A stretch of DNA of 64,000 nucleotides from Candidatus Binataceae bacterium (lineage in GTDB: Bacteria > Desulfobacterota > Binatia > Binatales > Binataceae). This document shows positions 30,290 through 39,778 of the stretch, piece after piece. The notes under the pieces were generated by a model. The model did no database searches and was not told the origin of the DNA. It was given only the letters and a program-made list of their open reading frames with translations. The stretch's first letter is position 1. Each line of letters starts with the position of its first letter. The position numbers and the translations under genes were made by a program. Location of the stretch: positions 1 through 64,000 of the forward strand of contig JADMIL010000004.1 in assembly GCA_015478645.1 (NCBI GenBank). The letters run 5' to 3'.

Positions 30290-31672
30290 ATGACCATATA
30301 CGACGCATACGGCCGAACGGTGGATACATCGCTGTTGCATACGGAGCAGGCGGCTCCGACGATGATGGGTATCCGCAATATCTACTCGATAATGCATCCA
30401 TCGGCGGGATTGACGCCGGAAAAGCTCACCGCAGTGCTGCGCCAGGCAGAATTCGGCGATCCATTTCTTTATCTCGAACTCGCCGAGGAAATGGAGGAGA
30501 AAGACCTGCATTACCTGGCGGTGATGGAGACGCGCAAGCAAGCAGTCGCGCAGCTCCCGATGAACATACAAGCGGCATCAGGCGAGCGCGAAGATATCCG
30601 GATCGCGGCTATGGTCAGCGAAGCACTGTTCGACGGACCGCTAGATCTGGGTGGTGCGCTATTCGATGTACTGGATGCGATCGGCAAAGGATTTTCGGCT
30701 ACTGAGATTGTATGGGACACGTCGGGACACGAATGGGTACCGGCACGGCTTATCTGGCGAGATCCGCGCTGGTTTATGTTCGACTGGGTGAGCGGCGAGC
30801 AGGTATTGGTGCGCACACTCAGCGACGAAGGCCAGACGATTCCGTTCGCAGCAGAAGACGGACAAGCGCATATGCAACCGCGACTGGCAAGCGGACGAGC
30901 CGCCGGTAGCGCCGGGCCGTGGAACGGCCTGCAACCGATGACGGCTCCCCTCGCGCCATTCAAGTTTATAGTCCATTTCGCTAAAGCCAAATCCGGCCTG
31001 CCAATCCGTGGCGGCCTCGCGCGCGCGGCCGGCTGGTCGTACCTATTCAAAAACTATATATTGAAGGACTGGGTAACGTTCGCGGAAGTATTCGGGCAGC
31101 CGCTACGACTGGGCAAGTATGGCGCGGGCGCAACTGACGCCGACCGGCAGGCGTTACTCAGTGCGGTAGCCAATATCGGCACCGATGCGGCGGCGATCAT
31201 TCCGGATTCGATGCTAATAGAGTTCACGGAGGCACGCCAGAACGGAAGCGCCGAGCTCTATCAGCGCTTTTGCGAATACCTGGATGCGCAGGTGAGCAAG
31301 GCGGTGCTCGGGCAGACGCTAACGACCGATATGCCGCGCGGCGGAGGATCGCGAGCAGCGGCACAAGTCCATGACGCGGTGCGGCGCGATATCCTGGGCG
31401 CCGACGCGCGACGTCTTGCCGAGACGATCAGACGCGACCTGGTCAAGCCGATCGTGGATTTGAACACGGGTCCGCAGCGGCGCTATCCGAACGTGCAGAT
31501 TGCGTTGCCGAACGATCGGGACGACAAGGCGTTCGCGGACATTATCGCGGAACTGGCGGACCGCGGATTGCGCGTCGGACAGAGGACGATACTTGATCGC
31601 CTTGGTCTGCCGGAAGCGAGCATGAACGAGGCCGTGCTCACGCCGGCCGAAGTCAACGGAAGGCGGGGGTGA
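30290..31672 (+). CDS. Mu gp29-like portal protein (DUF935)
   Basis: FLYLELAEEMEEKDLHYLAVMETRKQAV...KGFSATEIVWDT...GQTLTTD. Confidence 0.92.
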   Translation: MTIYDAYGRTVDTSLLHTEQAAPTMMGIRNIYSIMHPSAGLTPEKLTAVLRQAEFGDPFLYLELAEEMEEKDLHYLAVMETRKQAVAQLPMNIQAASGEREDIRIAAMVSEALFDGPLDLGGALFDVLDAIGKGFSATEIVWDTSGHEWVPARLIWRDPRWFMFDWVSGEQVLVRTLSDEGQTIPFAAEDGQAHMQPRLASGRAAGSAGPWNGLQPMTAPLAPFKFIVHFAKAKSGLPIRGGLARAAGWSYLFKNYILKDWVTFAEVFGQPLRLGKYGAGATDADRQALLSAVANIGTDAAAIIPDSMLIEFTEARQNGSAELYQRFCEYLDAQVSKAVLGQTLTTDMPRGGGSRAAAQVHDAVRRDILGADARRLAETIRRDLVKPIVDLNTGPQRRYPNVQIALPNDRDDKAFADIIAELADRGLRVGQRTILDRLGLPEASMNEAVLTPAEVNGRRG

Positions 31673-31747
31673 GGCTTAAGCGAGTGAGTATCTTTTGGCG
31701 AAACCTCTCTATTCCCTCCTTATATCTACAGCACCGACTGACTATAG

Positions 31748-31768
31748 GTGAAACCTTTCACCCTTACG
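31748..31768 (+). promoter_or_regulatory. Palindromic motif copy 2, upstream of the protease gene at a PI-like position
   Basis: GGTGAAA-CC-TTTCACC followed by CTTACG; near-identical to copy 1. Confidence 0.5.
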
Positions 31769-31782
31769 GAGATGGTGAACCG

Positions 31783-32916
31783 ATGTCACACTGCGGCACG
31801 ATGAACGGCACAATCGCAATGCATACAAACAACGCAACGGGTCACGAATGCGGCGTGATTGGAACGATATTGGGCGGCGAGAAGCCCGCGCCTGACTGGA
31901 TCGAGCTGATTCCGGCGGGCGAGTTTGAAGGTCGGGACGGCAGGGGACCGTATCGCCTCGACGATCCCGCGGCGGTTATCGCGGCGACGGCCGAGTTGAA
32001 GATGGAGGCGGGGCTGCCAATCGATTACGACCACGCGACAGACTTCGCCGCACCCGAGGGCCGTCCGGCACCAGCGGCTGGCTGGATTCGAGAATTCGCG
32101 GCGCGCCGGGGCGCTTTATGGGGACGCGTGGAATGGACGCGGCCGGGCGCCGAGGCGGTCGCCACGCATCAGTATCGATATATCTCGCCGGTGTTCGAGT
32201 ACGCGAAGGATGGGAACGTGATTCGTGTGCTGCGCGCGGCACTCACTAACAATCCGAATTTATACCTGACTGCGATCGCAGCACGAGTCGCCCGCGAACA
32301 ACGGGAGATGGCAGGCAAACAATCGGAAGACGCGGACGCGAACGCGATACTGACTCAGAATCTCAGTACGGCATTGTGCACACTACTTGGTCTCGACGAG
32401 GATGCAAGCAGTGAGGAGATCGTAGAGAAGATCGAACGGCTATTGGCCGAGACGCCGAAGGATACTGCGGCGTCGCAGGTGAAGCGTAGCGGGACGCAAG
32501 CAGCTGACCTGGCGCATTACGTGCCGATGGCGGAATTCGAGCGCGCGCTGTCGGAGTTGAACAACTTACGCGCGAAACACGCACGAGAGCGCGCAGAGCA
32601 TCGCGTGGAGAGCGCAATGAAGGCCGGAAAGATAGCGCCGGCGCAACGCGAATGGGCAATCGCATACTGTCAGTCGGACGCGGAGGCATTCGATCATTTC
32701 GTCAAGCGGCAGCCCGCGCTGATTGCAGGTCTTTCGGGTCCCGGGAGCGGCGAAAGGCGGAGCGATGAAAGCGAGGCGAACCGGATGCCGCATGCGAGGG
32801 TCGTATTAACACGCACCGAGGCGGCGGTTTGCGTGAGGCTCGGAATAAGGGTGGAGGAGTACGCGGCAAGCCGACGAACTCACGGCGAGCAATACCTCGA
32901 GGAGCGTGGAGGCTGA
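31783..32916 (+). CDS. Mu gpI-like protease/scaffold
   Basis: WIELIPAGEFEGRDGRGPYRLDDPAAVIAA...GLPIDYDHATDFAAPEGRPAPAAGWI; start uncertain. Confidence 0.88.
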   Translation: MSHCGTMNGTIAMHTNNATGHECGVIGTILGGEKPAPDWIELIPAGEFEGRDGRGPYRLDDPAAVIAATAELKMEAGLPIDYDHATDFAAPEGRPAPAAGWIREFAARRGALWGRVEWTRPGAEAVATHQYRYISPVFEYAKDGNVIRVLRAALTNNPNLYLTAIAARVAREQREMAGKQSEDADANAILTQNLSTALCTLLGLDEDASSEEIVEKIERLLAETPKDTAASQVKRSGTQAADLAHYVPMAEFERALSELNNLRAKHARERAEHRVESAMKAGKIAPAQREWAIAYCQSDAEAFDHFVKRQPALIAGLSGPGSGERRSDESEANRMPHARVVLTRTEAAVCVRLGIRVEEYAASRRTHGEQYLEERGG

Positions 32917-33004
32917 TATGAGGCGGTGTCGAATAGCTATTTCAACCGGTGCGCGCAGCTGAAAGCGGCGCACGCGAGCGCAGCGGACAGAATACGGTGA
33001 CAAG

Positions 33005-33703
33005 ATGGCGGCATTAACGAATTCCCGAAACACGCCGGAGTTGGCGGACGGCGGTCGCATGCAGGTGTATCCGGTTGAGGCGAACACGACTGTCTATCTA
33101 GGCAGTATCGTAGCGCTGAACGCGAACGGTAACGCGGTGCCGGCGTCGAGCGACGCTGGCCTCAAGGTGATAGGCCGGGCAGAGATGATGCACGGCGGGG
33201 CACCGGGCCAGGACGCGATGAATAATCCAGGAGCGGCAGGTGCGATATCGGTCGTATGCCGACGGGGAGTGTTCCTGTACGCGGTGAACGACGCAACGAT
33301 CGGTGCGGCCCAGGTGGGACAGCCATCGTTCGCGGTGGACGACAACTCGGTTTCGCTCAGCGACGGCGGGGGCGCGACGGCGGTGATCGCACAATCGACG
33401 GCGTTTCCAGCGTCGGGTTCACCGCAGATTGTGAATGTGAACCACGAGAACATCTCGAAGGTGCGAGTGCATAGCACGTCGGGCGGCGGCACGGTTTACA
33501 CGGAGGGGATTGACTATGTGGCCGACTACCAGGCGGGACTGGTAATGCTGGTGAGTGGCGGCGCGATTGCCGCGGCGGCGACGGTATTCGTTGATTTCAG
33601 CTGGGGCACGCCGACGCGCAGCGTGGCCGGGCGCATTGTCAACCTCGATCCGAGCGGACAGGTGTGGATCGACTTCTGGCATCAGACGGCACCGGCGGTA
33701 TAG
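33005..33703 (+). CDS. Capsid decoration-like protein with inserted repeat domain
   Basis: Located between protease and major capsid; YPVEANTTVYLGSIVALNANGNAVPA; GIDYVADYQAGLVMLVSGGAI segment. Confidence 0.7.
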   Translation: MAALTNSRNTPELADGGRMQVYPVEANTTVYLGSIVALNANGNAVPASSDAGLKVIGRAEMMHGGAPGQDAMNNPGAAGAISVVCRRGVFLYAVNDATIGAAQVGQPSFAVDDNSVSLSDGGGATAVIAQSTAFPASGSPQIVNVNHENISKVRVHSTSGGGTVYTEGIDYVADYQAGLVMLVSGGAIAAAATVFVDFSWGTPTRSVAGRIVNLDPSGQVWIDFWHQTAPAV

Positions 33704-33823
33704 GCGGAGTCGAACGAGTCATCCGGCCAGTGCGCAGCGAAGACAGCGCCGCGCCGGCTTCTCAAGGCAAATCAACCTTCACCGGGCGACCGCGCACAGC
33801 GGCGGGCCATTAAAGCAGGCATC

Positions 33824-34780
33824 ATGGAAATCACCGCAGCAAACCTGACGGCACTTTTCACCGGCTTCGACGTAATCTTCCAACGCGGCTTCGAGAAACC
33901 TCCGTCGTACTACGAAAAACTCTCGACGGTCGTGCGCTCGACGTCACGACAGACGACTTATCCGTGGCTAGGGCGGACGACAAAATTTCGCGAGTGGCTG
34001 GGCGAACGGGTAATCCAGGCGCTGGAAGCGCACAGCTACACGATTGTGAACAAGGATTTCGAAGACACGGTGAGTATCAGCCGCAACGATATTGAGGATG
34101 ACACCTACGGCGTATACGAGCCGGTCATCGAGCAACTCGGCTGGGACACAAAGGTGCATCCGGACTCGCTGCTATTCACGATGATCAAGAACGCCGTGAC
34201 GACGCCGGGCAGCGTGCTTGCGTTCGACGGGCAGCCGTTCTTTTCGGCCACGCATCCGGTGGGGCCGCTGGGAGCGGCCAACGATGTTCGCGATTCCCTG
34301 GCTTCGAACATCAATTCGAGCGGCAGCGGGCCGTACTGGTATTTGATCGATGCGTCGCGCGCCGTGCGGCCTTTCATTTTTCAACTCAGGCGCGAATACG
34401 CAATCACCCGCATGAATACCCTGACCGACGAAGCGGTGTTCACGCGGCGCGAATTCCGCTTCGGCGTGGACGGGCGCGCAAACACAGGAGTGGGCTTGTG
34501 GCAACTCGCGTATGCGAGCAATACGGACCTGAGCGTACCGACAAATTACGGGGCCGCGCGGGCGGCGATGCGATCGATTAAGACTGACGCGGGATTACCC
34601 TTTGGCGCCCTGACCAGTCCGCGCGATGTATACCTGGTCGTTCCGCCCGCGCTGGAAGAAGTCGCAGCGCAATTGCTGCATTCGGATTTCATGGCGGGCG
34701 CGGGAGCGAGCGCGAGCGTGCCGACCGGGAATATCTGGAAAAATACCGCGACACTGGTCGTGAGCGAATACCTGTCGTAA
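33824..34780 (+). CDS. Mu gpT-like major capsid protein
   Basis: MEITAANLTALFTGFDVIFQRGF...PWLGRTTKFREWLGERVIQAL. Confidence 0.95.
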   Translation: MEITAANLTALFTGFDVIFQRGFEKPPSYYEKLSTVVRSTSRQTTYPWLGRTTKFREWLGERVIQALEAHSYTIVNKDFEDTVSISRNDIEDDTYGVYEPVIEQLGWDTKVHPDSLLFTMIKNAVTTPGSVLAFDGQPFFSATHPVGPLGAANDVRDSLASNINSSGSGPYWYLIDASRAVRPFIFQLRREYAITRMNTLTDEAVFTRREFRFGVDGRANTGVGLWQLAYASNTDLSVPTNYGAARAAMRSIKTDAGLPFGALTSPRDVYLVVPPALEEVAAQLLHSDFMAGAGASASVPTGNIWKNTATLVVSEYLS

Positions 34781-34897
34781 AAGAAGGACGCGCGTTCGCT
34801 CCCGCGTGCGGCACCTATCAGCCGCATCTCCGCGCTCGCTGCGCGCAAGCCGACCCAACAGGGCGGAACCAACAAGTCACAAGCGGCACCGAAGACG

Positions 34898-35356
34898 ATG
34901 GCATACGCATTACCAAGCGACATGGCGGCGCGATACCCAAATCGGGATCTTGTTCAACTGACTAATGAGGATCCCACACAGACAACGGTCAACGCCACGG
35001 TGCTGCAGCAGGCGCTCGATGATGCGTCGGCAGAGCTCGACGGGTATCTCGAAAGCCGCTTCTCACTGCCACTGAACGACCCGCCGGTGGTGCTGAACCG
35101 GCTGGCCTGCGATATCGCGATGTACCGGCTACAGGCGCTGCGTCCGCTGCACGACCTGGCGGACGCGCGCAAGCGATACGAAGACGCGGTCGAGCTGCTG
35201 GTGCGGGTGACGCGCGGCGAAGTGACACTGGGCCTCGCCGCGGACAATCTGGAACCGCCGTTGGCGCAGAGCGCGGTGGTGACACAAGCGGGAGGCGATC
35301 CGAGCGGCGTGCTACCGGCGCGGGTTTTCGATCGGGGTACGCTGAAGAGCTTCTGA
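34898..35356 (+). CDS. Mu gp36-like (DUF1320)
   Basis: AYALPSDMAARYPNRDLVQLTN...ASAELDGYLESRFSLPL. Confidence 0.9.
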   Translation: MAYALPSDMAARYPNRDLVQLTNEDPTQTTVNATVLQQALDDASAELDGYLESRFSLPLNDPPVVLNRLACDIAMYRLQALRPLHDLADARKRYEDAVELLVRVTRGEVTLGLAADNLEPPLAQSAVVTQAGGDPSGVLPARVFDRGTLKSF

Positions 35357-35402
35357 CTATTATAGACGTGCCAGCATCCTGGTCGGGTAAAGGAGAATAG
35401 TA

Positions 35403-35675
35403 ATGCGTGTGACTTTCATCTGCGTGCGAGCCGAACGGCGCAACGAATGGCATCCTGGTTATCTGGCGCATTCCGCGCGGCTGGTGCCGGTAGTCGATGG
35501 AGCACCGCCAGCGCGCGAATACTTTGTCGAGCCGCCAGTGGGCGTGATCGAACTGAGCGGCCTCGCGGCCGAACATTTCACGGTTGGGCGGACGTACGTG
35601 GTGCACTTCGACGAAGTAGGGCTTGACGAAAGCCGCGCTTCCCGCCGCAATGGTCCGCCGGCCGGGCGCGAGTAG
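35403..35675 (+). CDS. Hypothetical phage protein
   Basis: ORF in packed structural operon. Confidence 0.55.
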   Translation: MRVTFICVRAERRNEWHPGYLAHSARLVPVVDGAPPAREYFVEPPVGVIELSGLAAEHFTVGRTYVVHFDEVGLDESRASRRNGPPAGRE

Positions 35676-35684
35676 GAGGTATCG

Positions 35685-36524
35685 ATGGGCGCCGTAATCC
35701 TGGACAGTCCGTGGGCAGGGCAGAGCTACTCGCCGCCGACACCACTGGATATACGGACGATCGAGTCCGCGATCGTCGCCCAGTTGATCGCGCAGATCAA
35801 TGGCATCGAAGTCGCGCATTTTCCGGACAAGCCGGAGTCATACCGAATGATGCATCGCGTCGGAGCGGCGCTTGTCCGCTACGACGGGGCGGAATACGGC
35901 CGGCTGATCGATACTGCGGCGGTGGTGCAGGAGCGCACTTTGAGATTCGAGATCACGCTGATGATGCGCGACCTGGGCTGGAACTATGGCGGCGCGCCGG
36001 ACGGTCCGAGTCCGGGAGCTTACGCTATGATCGAGAACGTGCGCGCAGCGCTGACCGGGTACCGCGTTCCGGGATGCGCCAAGTGTTATCCGGTGCGCGA
36101 ACGCTTCGTCGAACGGGATAAGCAAGGCGGCGCGTGGATATACGCGATCGTCTTCGCACTAAAGACGGCGGCGGTTGAAGCGTCGAGCACGGATAATTAT
36201 CCGACCCTGGTGCTGGCGACTACTCAGGAACAGGGGGGCGTGACGAGCGTGAGCGTTAACGCGGCGGTCTATACGTTCAACTCGTCGGGAGCGATCCAAC
36301 TGCCCAACGGGAATGTAACGGCCGTTGCATTGAGCAATATCACAAGCGGCGCACCATACGCGTTGGGAACCGACTACACAGTCGACTCCGTCAACGGGGT
36401 ACTCGACCAAGTTGCTAGCGGAACGCTTCCGCCGGGCGCAACGATCAACGTCGCATACAGCTACGCCGAGATCGTCACAGCAAGCGCCGGTGGCAGGAGT
36501 GCTCCGTTGGCACCGCGAAACTGA
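35685..36524 (+). CDS. Mu gp37-like (DUF1834) with C-terminal repeat domain
   Basis: TIESAIVAQLIAQINGIEVAHFPDKPESYR...; C-terminal GTDYTVDSVNGVLDQVASG domain. Confidence 0.75.
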   Translation: MGAVILDSPWAGQSYSPPTPLDIRTIESAIVAQLIAQINGIEVAHFPDKPESYRMMHRVGAALVRYDGAEYGRLIDTAAVVQERTLRFEITLMMRDLGWNYGGAPDGPSPGAYAMIENVRAALTGYRVPGCAKCYPVRERFVERDKQGGAWIYAIVFALKTAAVEASSTDNYPTLVLATTQEQGGVTSVSVNAAVYTFNSSGAIQLPNGNVTAVALSNITSGAPYALGTDYTVDSVNGVLDQVASGTLPPGATINVAYSYAEIVTASAGGRSAPLAPRN

Positions 36525-36738
36525 TTACTCGGACGAAGGTGTGACGCAGTATCGTCGACGCTGACTGCACTCAGCGCACCGCACAATAGACAGAAGCTTG
36601 GCGGGAAGACGCTCATAACCGCACAGTTTAACACTCGAGTAAATGAGTAAAGTCACCGCTAGCACCGGCGTCAACATCTATATGCATCGTCACGCGCAAC
36701 AGACCACCGTTCCGCGGTGCGAATCAGAGGTAAACTAA

Positions 36739-38484
36739 ATGCCCGCATCGTTTTTGCATGGTGTCGAAGTAATCGAGGTCACGAGCGGTCCGGCACCGAT
36801 AACCGTGGTCAAGTCGTCAGTCGTCGGTCTGATAGGCAGCGCGCCCCTGTGGTCTTCGAACGCCCCACCGTCGGTGAACTCGCCAACGCTGGTGAGTTCC
36901 GCGCAGCAGGGAGCAGTCTATGGTCCGGCGGTGCAGGGCTACACGATTCCATATGCGCTCAACGCTATCCTTGCACAGGGAGCCGGCCAGGTGATCGTGG
37001 TCAACGTATTTGACCCGACGAGCCACTTCAGCGATATCGTCGCGTCACAAACGTTCAGCGCGGCCGGCGCGATCAATTTGGGCCACATGGGCATCTCCAA
37101 TCTTTCGGTGTTGCCGACTAACACGACCGCGGTGAGCGCGGAATCACATACCTTTGGCGGAACGCCGGCAACGATCGAGCTTGCGCACGGAAATGTGCAA
37201 GCTTCGTCGATGGTAGTGACGAGTAATCCGGCGGGAACGACATACGTCCAGGGTACTGACTATTTGGCTGACGCGCGTACGGGACTTATTACCCGGCTTT
37301 CGAGCGGAGCGCTAACGGCAACACAAGCCGTCCTCGTCGGCTACAGTTACTATTCCGGAACGCCGTATAGTGCCAGCACCGCGTACGCCGCCGACCTGGT
37401 CAACGGTGTAGTAACGTTGGTGGCGGGAGGAGCGATCGCGGCCGGAGCAACGGTAATCGCGTCATTCAGCTACGCGGACCCGAGCAAGGTTCAAGACTCG
37501 GACATTATCGGCACGGTCGGCTCCGGTGGCTATACGGGTTTGCAGGCGCTGCTGACGACGTACGGCACAATGGGCTTTTTCGCGAAACTGTTGATCGCGC
37601 CAGGATACTCACAGAACGGGGACGTCGCGACGGCAATGCTGGCGACGGCGGCCAGTATACGGGCGATGGCACTGCTCGACGCTCCGCCGGGAACCGCGGC
37701 GGCGGCGGTGATCGCAAATCGGGGCGTCGCGGGCAATGCGTTCGACACGAGTTCGACCCGGGCGATCCTGTGTTATCCGCAGGAGACGTTTTACGATATT
37801 GGATTGGTGCCCACCGGAGTGACCTTGAACGGAACGACGCCGGTTCGGCTGGCCGCAAATCAAAACTCGATAGCACCCTATTCTCAGTGGGTAGCGGGGG
37901 CGATGGCCGCAAAGGACCTGTCCAAGGGCTATTGGTGGTCGCCATCGAACACCATGGTGAATGGGATTCTTGGTCCGGATGTTACGCTCTATGCATCGAT
38001 CCTCGATGCGTCATCGGATGTGAACAATCTCAATGCGGCGGGAATTGTGACAGCCTTCAACGCTTTCGGCACCGGCCTCAGAGTGTGGGGCAACCGGACG
38101 GCCGGTTTTCCGGACGTGACGACACCCGATAACTTTATCAGCGTGCGCCGGACCATGGATGTAATTGAGGAATCGGTGGAGCTGTCGATGCTGCAGTTTA
38201 TCGACCAGCCTATTAGCAATGCACTGATTACCGCGATCCTGGCAAGCGCAAACGCGTTTATACGAACGCTTATTCAACGCGGCGCACTGGTCGCGGGATC
38301 GGCCAGCTACAATCCAGCGGAGAATCCGGCCAACCAGATTACAGCAGGCCAGTTGGTATTCGATATTGATGTGATGCCGCCGCCGCCGGCAGAGCGACTG
38401 ACCTTCAACGTCTATATCGACTCGACTTTGCTCAGCCAGCTAGGAACAGCGAGTGCGTTGACCAGTACGACGCTCAACGCATAA
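36739..38484 (+). CDS. Contractile tail sheath protein
   Basis: MPASFLHGVEVIEVTSGPAPI...VVGLIGSAP; C-terminal NFISVRRTMDVIEESVELSMLQFIDQPI. Confidence 0.95.
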   Translation: MPASFLHGVEVIEVTSGPAPITVVKSSVVGLIGSAPLWSSNAPPSVNSPTLVSSAQQGAVYGPAVQGYTIPYALNAILAQGAGQVIVVNVFDPTSHFSDIVASQTFSAAGAINLGHMGISNLSVLPTNTTAVSAESHTFGGTPATIELAHGNVQASSMVVTSNPAGTTYVQGTDYLADARTGLITRLSSGALTATQAVLVGYSYYSGTPYSASTAYAADLVNGVVTLVAGGAIAAGATVIASFSYADPSKVQDSDIIGTVGSGGYTGLQALLTTYGTMGFFAKLLIAPGYSQNGDVATAMLATAASIRAMALLDAPPGTAAAAVIANRGVAGNAFDTSSTRAILCYPQETFYDIGLVPTGVTLNGTTPVRLAANQNSIAPYSQWVAGAMAAKDLSKGYWWSPSNTMVNGILGPDVTLYASILDASSDVNNLNAAGIVTAFNAFGTGLRVWGNRTAGFPDVTTPDNFISVRRTMDVIEESVELSMLQFIDQPISNALITAILASANAFIRTLIQRGALVAGSASYNPAENPANQITAGQLVFDIDVMPPPPAERLTFNVYIDSTLLSQLGTASALTSTTLNA

Positions 38485-38550
38485 TCGAACAGAGACTAAC
38501 GGCGGACGCAGAACCAGCCGTGTCCGCATGAAAGCGGCAAGGATGATGCG

Positions 38551-39069
38551 ATGGACATTTCGGTAAATCGTATAACGAATGCGAATATTTATATGGACGG
38601 CGCGGGTTTGCTTGGAAGGGCTGAAGAAGTCGAGGTGGCACAGCCGCGCCATCGCATGGTCGACCATAAGGGCCTGGGGATGGCAGGGACGGCCGAATTC
38701 TGGGCGGGGGTCGACAAGCTCGAAGCCAAGATCAAGTGGGCATCGCTGTATCCGGAAGCGTTAACGGCGGCGGCCAGTCCCTTTACGTCGCATTCGTTCC
38801 AGGTTCGCGGCAGCCTCGAGCAATACACCAGCCAGGGAAGGAGCGCCGAGCTGCCAGTGGTCTATTTGATGACGGCGGTATTCAAGGATGCGGGCGCCTT
38901 TCGCTTCCGGCAGCACGAGAACGTGGATTCCACGTCCAGCCTTACGGTCTACCATTCGGAGCTCTACGTAGCGGGAACGCAAATCCATTTGTACGATGTA
39001 CTCGCCAATATATACGTGGTGAACGGTGTCGATCAGCTAGCCGTATTTCGTGCGAACCTCGGCGGATGA
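38551..39069 (+). CDS. Major tail tube protein (P2 FII-like)
   Basis: RITNANIYMDGAGLLGRAEEVEVAQPRHRMVDHKGLGMAGTAEFW. Confidence 0.93.
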   Translation: MDISVNRITNANIYMDGAGLLGRAEEVEVAQPRHRMVDHKGLGMAGTAEFWAGVDKLEAKIKWASLYPEALTAAASPFTSHSFQVRGSLEQYTSQGRSAELPVVYLMTAVFKDAGAFRFRQHENVDSTSSLTVYHSELYVAGTQIHLYDVLANIYVVNGVDQLAVFRANLGG

Positions 39070-39158
39070 TTATTTTGCGCTCAACTTTAAGCAGAATTAA
39101 CTAGCGAGTAAGGCATTCGGAATTATAGTTATAGCCGCGGGGCGCGAGAGCAGATGAT

Positions 39159-39230
39159 GCGGCGGCGGAAACACGTGTTTTCAGTTCATCCGGTGCGACG
39201 GTTCGAAGCGATAGGCATTTCCGCCGCCGC
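39159..39230 (+). promoter_or_regulatory. Strong stem-loop in leader of the tail chaperone gene
   Basis: GCGGCGGCGGAAA (39159-39171) pairs with TTTCCGCCGCCGC (39218-39230); inner palindrome AAACACGTGTTT. Confidence 0.6.
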
Positions 39231-39283
39231 GCGCATTTCGGCCCCGACGCCGGCGGGGCGCCGCAAGCAAAAAAGAAGAGGAG

Positions 39284-39622
39284 TTGCATTCGATGGCCGA
39301 TGAAGTGAAGGCGATTATGCTTCCATCTGGGAGAGCTGCGACAATACGCAAGGGAAAAGGGCGCGACCTGATGCGCGCGCATCGCGCAGTCGCAGGAAAT
39401 CAGGAGCCTATGGCCGTCTCGTTCGCACTAGTGGCCGAATTGGCCCAAGTGGAAGGAAGACCGATCGTTTACGAGGACGTGTTGGCGATGGACCTGGAGG
39501 ACGTGCTTGTGCTCGAAGCTGAAGTAATGGGGGCGGCTGAGGGCGAACCAAATTTTACCGTGAGGCCGGAGGACCGCACCGAAGAATCGAACTACCTGGA
39601 GCGGCCGCGGTCGTCAGATTAA
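39284..39622 (+). CDS. Tail assembly chaperone (0-frame)
   Basis: Position between tube and tape measure; overlapping -1 frame extension. Confidence 0.8.
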   Translation: MHSMADEVKAIMLPSGRAATIRKGKGRDLMRAHRAVAGNQEPMAVSFALVAELAQVEGRPIVYEDVLAMDLEDVLVLEAEVMGAAEGEPNFTVRPEDRTEESNYLERPRSSD

Positions 39623-39738
39623 TCGGATTTGGTTTCGCACTGACGGAGCTGGATTCCATGACGCTGGAGGAACTCGAGTACTGGGCGCGAACCACCGCCG
39701 AATACTTACTGGCTAACGAACACGGGCACCAAGGATGA
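39284..39738 (+). CDS. Predicted -1 frameshift tail assembly chaperone fusion
   Basis: In-frame A_AAT_TTT at 39550-39556; -1 frame open to TGA 39736-39738, encoding ...MTLEELEYWARTTAEYLLANEHGHQG. Confidence 0.6.
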
Positions 39739-39778
39739 TGAGCGGACGACGATCATGAATGCGCGAGGAAGCGAGGGT

